Positions 55,978 through 63,198 of a stretch of DNA of 64,000 nt are shown here, piece after piece. The position numbers and the translations under genes were made by a program. The DNA is from Gemmobacter sp. GTDB taxonomy: Bacteria; Pseudomonadota; Alphaproteobacteria; Rhodobacterales; Rhodobacteraceae. Every line of letters begins with the position of its first letter. Position 1 is the stretch's first letter. The stretch lies in assembly GCF_034676705.1 (NCBI RefSeq), contig NZ_JAUCBS010000005.1, positions 62,001 to 126,000 on the forward strand, in the 5' to 3' direction. The notes under the pieces are model-generated. The model worked only from the letters and a program-made list of their open reading frames with translations, was not told where the DNA came from and made no database searches.

Positions 55978-56754
55978 CTAATGCCCCAGGCTGATGAAGC
56001 CCAGCTGCGCCGCCTTGAACACCGCCTGGCTGCGGCTGACCGCATCCAGCTTGGTGGTGGCATTGTGGATATGGAACCGTATCGTCGCTCGGCTGCGCGA
56101 AATGATCATGCCGATTTCCAGATCGGTCTTGCCCACCGCCGCCCACCGCAGGCATTCGACCTCGCGCTTGGACAGGGCAATGCCCACCGGCAGGCGCGAC
56201 GGTCCGTCGACGGCATTGGCATGGCTGGTGACAAAGGCGCGGCACAGCTGGCCGATCGCCTCGGCATGATCGGCAAAGGGCTGCGCCAGGTCGGTCAGGC
56301 CCGGGTCGCGCGGCACCACGCTGGCCGCGCCGATGCGGCCGAACGGCATGTGGACCGGCACCACGATGGCCGCCCGGCACCAGGCGCGGCGTTCGAAATC
56401 GGTCACGTCGATGCGGCCCAGCAACGGGTTGCCCGACAGCGACCGCACGCCATCGGCATTGCACCACATCGGTTCGGATTCATAGCGGCAGGCGGCGGGC
56501 AGGGGGGAATCCAGCGCCAGCCGGGGCTTTTGCCACCAGCCATCCTCGGCACTGTCGGTCCAGCCGAACACCGTGGTGGCCAGCACCTGCCCATCGCCAT
56601 CGCGCATCGGGCGGCCCGAGGCGATGTTGGAACAGGTCGCCACCCGCCAGTCGCCCAGCCGCCGTTCCACCGCGGCCCGCAGGTTGCGCGCGGCGGTCAG
56701 GATGCCATCGGTGGTGCCGACGCGAACGCCGGCCAGTTCGCCTTGATCGACCAT
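55978..56754 (-). CDS. LuxR-type regulator with sensor domain
   Basis: This 258-residue regulator has an N-terminal domain (about 1-185) of the kind seen in autoinducer-binding or PAS-like LuxR proteins, and a C-terminal LuxR helix-turn-helix (LSKREVECLRWAAVGKTDLEIGMIISRSRATIRFHIHNATTKL split over about 195-240). The typical acyl-homoserine-lactone contact set is not clear, so the ligand may be another small molecule. The start at 56754 begins after a GCGGAG stretch; the frame to 57045 runs into the CaiB gene. It lies downstream of the CoA-transferase genes and may use the palindrome at 56868. Confidence 0.83.
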   Translation of the reverse strand: MVDQGELAGVRVGTTDGILTAARNLRAAVERRLGDWRVATCSNIASGRPMRDGDGQVLATTVFGWTDSAEDGWWQKPRLALDSPLPAACRYESEPMWCNADGVRSLSGNPLLGRIDVTDFERRAWCRAAIVVPVHMPFGRIGAASVVPRDPGLTDLAQPFADHAEAIGQLCRAFVTSHANAVDGPSRLPVGIALSKREVECLRWAAVGKTDLEIGMIISRSRATIRFHIHNATTKLDAVSRSQAVFKAAQLGFISLGH

Positions 56755-56867
56755 CTCCGCAGGCCCTCTCCCTATGGATGGTGCGGCGGCATCCCCTGTC
56801 GCATGGGGCTGGCCGCAGGTTGTCGCTCCCTGCGGCCAGCCTAAGCGATTCGCGGTGTTCAAGGCAA

Positions 56868-56883
56868 GTTTATGATCAGGAAT
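56868..56883. promoter_or_regulatory. Second copy of the ATTC-N8-GAAT palindrome
   Basis: GTTTATGATCAGGAAT matches 14 of 16 positions of the inverted copy of the site at 48526. It covers the stop codon of the CaiB gene and lies 113 bases upstream of the LuxR-type gene start. Confidence 0.5.
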
Positions 56884-58057
56884 TGCCCCCGACTTCGGCG
56901 GAATGTTCCCCCAGCCGGGGTGCCCGACGCCGGGGAACCGAGCCGAAGGCCGAATAGCGGCAGCTGTCGCCGGGGAACAGCACGCTGCCATGGGGGCTTT
57001 CGGTATCCACTGGCACAAAGAAGCCGCGCTCCCGCAGGTGTTCATCCTCCAGCAGATCCTCGGGCGCGTTGCAGATGCCGATGGGCAGGCCGCGCCGCTG
57101 ACCCTCCAGATAGGCGGCGTGGCCGTCCTGGATCAGGAAGAAGCATTCCACCAGTTCCTGGATTTGCCCCATGTTGGCCTGGCGGTGCAGCACATCGTCA
57201 TAGGCCGGGTCGGTCAGCATGGCGGCCATGCCCATCTCGTCCATCCACTGGACAAGGATCTTCCAGCTGTGCTGATCGGCCAGGATCAGGGTGTAATACA
57301 CGTAACTGCCGTCGCCACAGGCGAACATCGCGGATTGCGTCATCACCGGCTGGGCATGGCGGCAGGTCTGGCGCAGCACGGGCACGCGGTTATACAGCCA
57401 GAACGGCACGCCCAGTTCGGTGTTCACCGCGTTGGCGCTGTGGATCGACACGTCCAGCACCTGTCCCAGCCCGGTGGCCTGCCGCTGGATCAGCGCGCCC
57501 AGCGTGCCGATCTGGGCAAAGGCGGTGGCGGTATGGTGCGCCTGCGGGCCGCCGGGGTTGATCGGGCGGATCGTCTGGTCATCGTAGCCGCATTGGTGCA
57601 GCGGCCCGGCGCCTGCCAGCAGGGTCAGGTTGGTGGCGCGGTAGTCGGCCCATGGTCCGGTCAGGCCATAGGGGGTGATGGACACGATGATCAGCCGGGG
57701 AAACGCCAGCGCCAGCGCGTCCAGATCCAGCCCCAGCGCCGCCAGCCGGGCAGGCTGCCAGGTGACGACCAGCACATCGGCATCGGCCAGCAGCGGCGCC
57801 AGCCGGGCCTGCGGATCGGCGCCCAGATCCAGCACCACGCTGCGCTTGCCGGTGTTGTAGGTCCAGAACGTCAGGCTGGTGTCCGGCCCCCGCACGCCGC
57901 CGGCCCATGGCCCGACATGGCGGGTGGGGGCACCGCCGGGGGGTTCCACCTTCAGCACCTCGGCCCCCAGTTCGGCGAACAGGCGGGTCAGGTATTCGCC
58001 GGCGATCTCCTCGGCCAGATCGACGATCTTCAGCCCGGCAAAGGGATGCGTGGTCAT
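56876..58057 (-). CDS. CaiB/BaiF family CoA-transferase subunit, catalytic Asp replaced by His
   Basis: This 393-residue family III CoA-transferase-like protein has LKIVDLAEEIAGEYLTRLFAELGAEVLKVEPP, NTGKRSVVLDL, ITPYGLTGPWA and GLGQVLDVSIHS. Aligning the last motif with the neighbouring CaiB protein puts His174 (QAHHTATAF) where the catalytic Asp (YMDNMAAF) stands there. It is coupled by ATGA to that gene. A heteromeric enzyme with one active and one structural subunit, as proposed for paired CoA-transferases in anaerobic aromatic pathways, is a good model. Confidence 0.88.
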   Translation of the reverse strand: MTTHPFAGLKIVDLAEEIAGEYLTRLFAELGAEVLKVEPPGGAPTRHVGPWAGGVRGPDTSLTFWTYNTGKRSVVLDLGADPQARLAPLLADADVLVVTWQPARLAALGLDLDALALAFPRLIIVSITPYGLTGPWADYRATNLTLLAGAGPLHQCGYDDQTIRPINPGGPQAHHTATAFAQIGTLGALIQRQATGLGQVLDVSIHSANAVNTELGVPFWLYNRVPVLRQTCRHAQPVMTQSAMFACGDGSYVYYTLILADQHSWKILVQWMDEMGMAAMLTDPAYDDVLHRQANMGQIQELVECFFLIQDGHAAYLEGQRRGLPIGICNAPEDLLEDEHLRERGFFVPVDTESPHGSVLFPGDSCRYSAFGSVPRRRAPRLGEHSAEVGGNS

Positions 58058-59400
58058 CCGAAAACCCCCTCGGCAACATCGCGTTCATAGTCTTCGGCGC
58101 TCAGCCCCAGCACTTCGGCCGCGACCCAGGCGTTGTCTTCGCCCAGCAGGGGGGCGGATCGCCAGTTGTCCACCACCGGGCGGGAAAACCGGATCGGCAG
58201 CCCCTCGAACCGGGCCGGGCCGATGACCGGGTGGTCCAGTTCGAAGAACGCACCGGATTGGGCGATCTGCGGATCGTGGTCGCAGATGTCTTCGGCAGTC
58301 TGCACGGCCGATGCGGCAACGCCGCGGGCCTGAAGCCGGTGCATCAGGTCGTGCCGGTCACGCAGGGCGGTGGCGGCGCCGACCAGATCGTCCAGCGCAT
58401 CCTGATTGGCATGGCGCAGCGCCTGGGTGGCAAAGCGCGGATCGGCGGCCCAGCCGGGCTGCCCCAGTTCGGCGACCAGCGCCTGCCAGCCCGCATCGTC
58501 CATCACGGCGATGGCAACCCAGCGGTCCGGCCCCCGCGCCGGATAGACGCCATGGGGCGCCGCATCGGGGTATTCCACCCGGTTCCCCAGGGGGAAATCG
58601 CCCCCCCGTGTGCGCCGTCCGTTCACCGTGACATCCAGCATGACCGGCCCCAGCAGGGTGATGCCGGTTTCCACCGCCGACAGGTCGATTTCCGTGCCCT
58701 TGCCGGTGGCGTTGCGATGGTAGATCGCGGTCAGCAGCGCGGCGGCGTTGTAGAACGCTGCCATGTTGTCCATGTAGCTCAGCCCCCAGCCGGACGGTTC
58801 CCGCCCCGGCAGGCCACTGATATGCGACAGGCCGCTGACGGCCTGCACCACGGGGCCATAGCTTTTGAAATCGGCATGCGGGCCGGAATGGCCATAACCG
58901 CTCATCCGCGCCATGATCGGTTCGGGGGTCAGTTCCCGGATACGCTCGTAGACCAGCCCCCAGCGTTCCATCACCCCGGGCGCGAAATTTTCCGTCACCA
59001 CGGAGGAGACCGAGATCAGCCGCTCGCACAGTTCCCGCCCGCGCGGGGACCGCATGTTCAGCGTGATCCCCAGCTTGTTGCGGTTGAAGTTGTTGAACAG
59101 CCCGCCGACATTGGGGTCGGGATCGGGGTCTTCGTCGCCATAGGCGCGGGCGCCGGCGGTCTTGTTGATGGGCAGGCGGCGGGGCATGTCCAGCCGCTTG
59201 CGATCCTCGATGCGGATCACCTGCGCGCCAAGGTCGGCCAGCATGCGGGTGGCAATGGCGCCCACCCCCATCCAGCAGAAATCGGCCACCCGGATGCCGG
59301 CCAGCGGCCCCGGCGACGGGCGCGGGCGGCGGGCCGGATCGGCGGCGGCCGCCGCTGTGATGGCCGCACGCTCGGCGGCCCTGGGACTGATGGTTGCCAT
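58054..59400 (-). CDS. CaiB/BaiF family CoA-transferase, catalytic subunit
   Basis: This 448-residue family III CoA-transferase has an extra 30-residue Ala/Arg/Pro-rich leader, then GIRVADFCWMGVGAIATRMLADLGAQVIRIE, NFNRNKLGITLNM, MSGYGHSGP, the catalytic Asp in SYMDNMAAFYNAAALL and GKGTEIDLSAVE. It would activate an acid by moving CoA from a donor such as succinyl-CoA. It is followed, with an ATGA overlap, by a second CaiB gene that lacks the Asp, and preceded by an acyl-CoA dehydrogenase gene 9 bases away. Confidence 0.9.
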   Translation of the reverse strand: MATISPRAAERAAITAAAAADPARRPRPSPGPLAGIRVADFCWMGVGAIATRMLADLGAQVIRIEDRKRLDMPRRLPINKTAGARAYGDEDPDPDPNVGGLFNNFNRNKLGITLNMRSPRGRELCERLISVSSVVTENFAPGVMERWGLVYERIRELTPEPIMARMSGYGHSGPHADFKSYGPVVQAVSGLSHISGLPGREPSGWGLSYMDNMAAFYNAAALLTAIYHRNATGKGTEIDLSAVETGITLLGPVMLDVTVNGRRTRGGDFPLGNRVEYPDAAPHGVYPARGPDRWVAIAVMDDAGWQALVAELGQPGWAADPRFATQALRHANQDALDDLVGAATALRDRHDLMHRLQARGVAASAVQTAEDICDHDPQIAQSGAFFELDHPVIGPARFEGLPIRFSRPVVDNWRSAPLLGEDNAWVAAEVLGLSAEDYERDVAEGVFG

Positions 59401-59409
59401 GGTTTCCCC

Positions 59410-60561
59410 CTATAGCGCCAGTGCCGCCCTGGCGATGATGCCCAGCTGGATTTCGCTGGTGCCGCCAAAGACCGACCAAGCCCGGCTGTTCAGATAGCGC
59501 GCGGCCGCAGTCCGCTCTGGCCCCGTGTTGGGCAGGGCCAGCCCGTCAAGCCCCAGCATCTCTGTGCCGAACAGCTCGATATCCTGCCGGATTTCCGAGG
59601 CAACCAGCTTGGTGGCCAGGCTGATCGGGCCGGGGTCGTCGCCGGCGGTCATGGCGGCCACGATGCGCAGTTCGGTCAGTTCCAGCGCCATGGCCTGAAT
59701 CTGGGTCCGCGCCAGCCGGTCGCGCAACAGCGGGTCGCCGGCGCAGGGCAGGGCGTCGAACGCCGCCCGCAACCGTGCCGCATCGGCCACCAGCGCCGGG
59801 CCATAGGTGCTGCCCCCGCGTTCGTTTTCCAGCAGGAACTTGGCAATCGTCCAGCCCTGGCCCTCGTCCCCCACCAGATTGGCGGCGGGGACATGGACGT
59901 TGTCCAGAAACACCTCGTTCACCTCGTGGTCGCCCGAGGCCGACAGGATCGGGCGCACGGTGACACCCGGCTGCGCCATGTCGATCAGCAGAAAGCTGAT
60001 GCCGCGCTGGGGTTTCACGTTCGGATCGGTGCGCACAAGGGCGAACATGTGGGTGGCGTGCTGGGCCATGGTGGTCCAGATCTTTTGCCCGTTCACCACG
60101 TAGTCGCCGTTTGCCTGCCGCACCGCGCGGGTGCGCAGGCTGGCAAGGTCCGACCCCGACCCTGGTTCGGAAAACCCCTGCGCCCAGAACTCTGTCCCCC
60201 GCCGCAGGGGCGGCAGCCAGCGGGCCTTTTGCTCGGCCGTGCCAAAGGTATACAGCACCGGCCCCACCAGCTTCAGCCCCATGCCGGGCAGCACGGGGGC
60301 GCCAGCGCGGGCCAGTTCCTGATCAAACAGAAAGCGTTGCAGCGGCGCCCAGCCCAGCCCGCCCACCTCGGCCGGCCAATGGGGCACCAGCCAGCCCTGA
60401 TCGTCCAGCACGCGCTGCCAGTCCAGCACATGGGGCGGTTCGGAAAACACGCCCGAGGTGCGGGCCGCCAGATCGCGGAAGGCCGGCGTCAGGGCGCCGG
60501 CCAGCCAGCCGCGCACCTCGTCCCGAAAGGCCAGATCCTGCGGCGACAGGTCAAGGTCCAT
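59410..60561 (-). CDS. Acyl-CoA dehydrogenase family protein
   Basis: This 383-residue FAD enzyme has WPAEVGGLGW, FWAQGFSEPGSGSDLASL, NGQKIWTT, the NERGGSTYGP helix and FGGTSEIQLGIIARAAL at the end. The GGTSEIQ form of the C-terminal motif is frequent in FadE proteins of steroid and branched-acid pathways. It begins directly after the thiolase stop codon (60562) and precedes the CaiB pair. A short acyl-CoA dehydrogenase (62235) on the other side of the thiolase/DUF35 genes could be its partner in a heteromer like those in cholesterol side-chain loss. Confidence 0.92.
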   Translation of the reverse strand: MDLDLSPQDLAFRDEVRGWLAGALTPAFRDLAARTSGVFSEPPHVLDWQRVLDDQGWLVPHWPAEVGGLGWAPLQRFLFDQELARAGAPVLPGMGLKLVGPVLYTFGTAEQKARWLPPLRRGTEFWAQGFSEPGSGSDLASLRTRAVRQANGDYVVNGQKIWTTMAQHATHMFALVRTDPNVKPQRGISFLLIDMAQPGVTVRPILSASGDHEVNEVFLDNVHVPAANLVGDEGQGWTIAKFLLENERGGSTYGPALVADAARLRAAFDALPCAGDPLLRDRLARTQIQAMALELTELRIVAAMTAGDDPGPISLATKLVASEIRQDIELFGTEMLGLDGLALPNTGPERTAAARYLNSRAWSVFGGTSEIQLGIIARAALAL

Positions 60562-61707
60562 TCACGCCTCCAGGATGGTTACGCCCGACACGCCGGGCGC
60601 GCCGTAGACATGGGTATAGCCAAGCCGCGGTTTGCCCGGCACCTGCCGCGTCCCGGCACGGCCGGCCAGCTGCATGACGTTTTCATAGACCTGCCGCAGG
60701 CCGGAGGCGCCGATGGGCTCGCCGCAAGCCAGGCAGCCGCCATCGGTGTTGACGGGCAGCGCGCCGCCAATCTCGGTCCGGCCCTCGGCCAGCCAGCGTT
60801 CCTGATCGCCATCGGCGCAAAAGCCGTTTTCAGCCATGTGCATGATCTCGGCGCCGGATTCGGTATCCTGCAACTGGGCGATGCCGATGTCCTGCGGCCC
60901 GACGCCCGCCATCTCGAACGCGGCTTTCGAGGCAAGCCTTGTGGCGCTGGCATCGCCTGCGCCTTCGACCATGGGGGCGAACACCTCGAACGACCCCGCA
61001 GGACGGCTGCGCACCGTGGCGGCCCGCAGGCGGATGGCCATGCCGCCCAGTTGCCGCGCCTTCGCCTCGCTGGCAAGGATCAGGGCGACGCCCCCTTCGG
61101 CGGGCGAGCAGAACATGAACTTGGTCAGCGGATCGGACACCATCTGGGAATTGGCGATGGTGTCGGCATCCACGGGCGTGCGGCGCCAGGCATGATCGGC
61201 CAGCGCGCCGTTGCGGAACGCCTTTTCCGCCACCCGCACCAGCGAGGCGTCGGTAATCCCGAAACGGTCCATGTAGCGGCGGATCTTCATGGCAAAGAAC
61301 TGCGTCGTCAGCATCAGCCCGGTTTCGCCATACCAGTCCGGCAGACCCCAGTCGCGCGGCTGCGGATCGAACGCCCCGCGCGGGTGCTTGTCGAACCCGA
61401 CCGCCAGCCCGATGTCGAACTGCCCCGAGGCGATGGCGCTGACCGCGCCGAACAGCGCCGACCCGCCGGTGGCGCAGCCGTTCGACACGTTGATGAACGG
61501 CAGCCCGGTGGTGCCCAGTTCCGACACCATCGTATCGGCATTGCCGGCGGCGTCGGACCCGCCATAGGCGAACTGCATGTCCTGCCAGCGCAGCCCGGCA
61601 TCGGCCAGCGCCTGCCGCACGGCAAAGGCGCCCTGCTGCAATCCGCTGCGCCCCTCGGTACGGCCAAAGGGGTGGATACCGGCGGCGACGATATAGACCG
61701 GGGTCAT
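60562..61707 (-). CDS. SCP2-type thiolase with DUF35 partner
   Basis: This 381-residue SCP2-type thiolase keeps a Cys in the first active-site motif (VSNGCATGG), unlike the other two DUF35-linked proteins. It has CSPAEGGVALIL, but the motif that normally reads GHP-x-G is CGEPIGASG, with Glu for His. Some SCP-x-like thiolases work with such changes. It overlaps the DUF35 gene by four bases (61704-61707) and abuts the dehydrogenase gene, so the operon order DUF35, thiolase, dehydrogenase, CaiB, CaiB is fully packed. Confidence 0.87.
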   Translation of the reverse strand: MTPVYIVAAGIHPFGRTEGRSGLQQGAFAVRQALADAGLRWQDMQFAYGGSDAAGNADTMVSELGTTGLPFINVSNGCATGGSALFGAVSAIASGQFDIGLAVGFDKHPRGAFDPQPRDWGLPDWYGETGLMLTTQFFAMKIRRYMDRFGITDASLVRVAEKAFRNGALADHAWRRTPVDADTIANSQMVSDPLTKFMFCSPAEGGVALILASEAKARQLGGMAIRLRAATVRSRPAGSFEVFAPMVEGAGDASATRLASKAAFEMAGVGPQDIGIAQLQDTESGAEIMHMAENGFCADGDQERWLAEGRTEIGGALPVNTDGGCLACGEPIGASGLRQVYENVMQLAGRAGTRQVPGKPRLGYTHVYGAPGVSGVTILEA

Positions 61708-62123
61708 TGCGCGGCCTCCTGCGGGGCAAAGGCATAGGTGGTGACGTGGCGCCCGCCGCTCAGCTCCATCGCCAGCGGCACAAGGCGCATGGCCATGCCG
61801 ATGCGCAGCCTGTCCGGGTCCACGCCGGTCAGCCGCCCTTCAACCACCAGCGGGCCAAGGTCGACATAGCCGACGGCATAGGGTTCGAACGCCTCTGGCC
61901 CGGCATAGGGCGGTGATTTCGGGCGGAACCGTTGCACGGTGAACGACCACAGGCGGCCGGTCTGCGGCAGATCCTCGGGCAACCAGTCGGTGCCCTGAGG
62001 CAGGGGGAATACCAGCCGTCCGCTGTCCTTGTGCCGCCCGCCCAGCAGGGTCACGGACCCGCCGTCGGGGGCAAGGCGCAGCAGGTCGGCGCTGATCGGG
62101 GGGAAGGGGGATGTGCTGTTCAT
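61704..62123 (-). CDS. OB-fold DUF35 protein without zinc ribbon cysteines
   Basis: This 139-residue protein has the OB-fold part of DUF35 (GRLWSFTVQRFRPKSPP, PYAVGYVDLGPLVVEGRL, GMAMRLVPL). At the place of the zinc ribbon it reads GGRHKDSGRLVFP, with no cysteine, so the metal site is lost. It starts the 62123-56876 operon and is coupled to the thiolase gene by ATGA. The other two DUF35 proteins here (19163 and 46835) keep the four cysteines, which suggests different assembly of this complex. Confidence 0.83.
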   Translation of the reverse strand: MNSTSPFPPISADLLRLAPDGGSVTLLGGRHKDSGRLVFPLPQGTDWLPEDLPQTGRLWSFTVQRFRPKSPPYAGPEAFEPYAVGYVDLGPLVVEGRLTGVDPDRLRIGMAMRLVPLAMELSGGRHVTTYAFAPQEAAQ

Positions 62124-62234
62124 GCCGCCGATCCTAGCCGCAAAGCGGGGCGGCCCCGAACTAGCCCTTGCGCTAGGGTTCCTGCCGCATTACGGCTGGC
62201 TAGGATCGGCGCATCCATTCCGGCCGAGGTTCCC

Positions 62235-63191
62235 ATGCGCCTGCATCCCGATGACGAACAGCTGATGCTGCGCGACAGCATCGCCCGCTTTGCCCGCGAT
62301 GGCGGTGATCTGACCAGCGGGCTGGCCGACCTGGGCCTGCTGGCGCTGGTGGTGCCCGAGGCGGCGGGGGGCCTGGGCGGCCGGGGCAGCGACCTGATGG
62401 TGATGATGGAGGCGGTGGGCCACGGCCTGCTGGCCGCGCCGCTGATGGGGGCCATTGCGGCGCTGGATCTGCTGGCGCGACACGGCACGGCGGCGCAACA
62501 GGCGCAATGGGTGGTGCCGGCGATGGACGGGGCGCGGCGGCTGTGCCTGGCCCAGACCGACGGCGCGGGGCTGCCGCTGGTGCCCGGCGCCGATACGGCC
62601 GATGCGCTGGTGCTGGTGACGGGGGGCCGCGCCCATGTGCTGGCGCTGGACGGCCTGTCCCGCGATGCGCTGCCGCTGGCCGATGGCACCGGGGCGGCGC
62701 GGTTGCGGCTGGATAATGCGCGGGCCGACCCGCTGCCCGCCACCCCCGACCAGATCGCCGACAGCATCGCGCGGGCAAGTGTGGCCGCCAGTGCCCAGAT
62801 GCTGGGCATCATGGAACGGATGCTGGCCGATACGCTGGATTACGTGAAGACCCGCCAGCAGTTCGGCACCGTCATCGGCAGTTTCCAGACCATCCAGCAC
62901 CGCATGGCGCGGCTGTTCGTGGGGGTGAACCTGTGCCGGTCCATGGTGCTGGCCGCCGCGGTGGCCGAGGGCGGCGACCGGCCGGACTGGCTGCGCAAGG
63001 TGGCGGCGGCGCAGGCGCTGGTCGGCGAACAGGCGCTGCATCTGGCGCATGAATGCGTGCAGTTCCATGGCGGCATGGGCATTACGCAGGAACTGGCCGT
63101 GGCGCGCGGGCACAAGCAGCTGATGGTGCTGGCCCGCCTGTTCGGCAGCCCCGCGCAGGCGCGGCAGGCGTTCGACCGGCTGGCCGGCTAG
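62235..63191 (+). CDS. Short acyl-CoA dehydrogenase-like protein
   Basis: This 318-residue protein is clearly acyl-CoA dehydrogenase-like (DEQLMLRDSIARFARD, LLALVVPEAAGGLGGRGSD, TRQQFGTVIGSFQTIQHRMA, QFHGGMGITQELAVARGH) but about 60 residues short. The middle beta domain (about 95-180) is reduced, and the usual TEP-x-GS-GSD flavin strand is replaced by AQTDGAGLP. In heteromeric steroid dehydrogenases one subunit is shortened this way. It is divergent from the DUF35/thiolase/dehydrogenase operon. No good ribosome site is seen, and start 62235 is the first plausible ATG. Confidence 0.85.
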   Translation: MRLHPDDEQLMLRDSIARFARDGGDLTSGLADLGLLALVVPEAAGGLGGRGSDLMVMMEAVGHGLLAAPLMGAIAALDLLARHGTAAQQAQWVVPAMDGARRLCLAQTDGAGLPLVPGADTADALVLVTGGRAHVLALDGLSRDALPLADGTGAARLRLDNARADPLPATPDQIADSIARASVAASAQMLGIMERMLADTLDYVKTRQQFGTVIGSFQTIQHRMARLFVGVNLCRSMVLAAAVAEGGDRPDWLRKVAAAQALVGEQALHLAHECVQFHGGMGITQELAVARGHKQLMVLARLFGSPAQARQAFDRLAG

Positions 63192-63198
63192 GGCGCCG

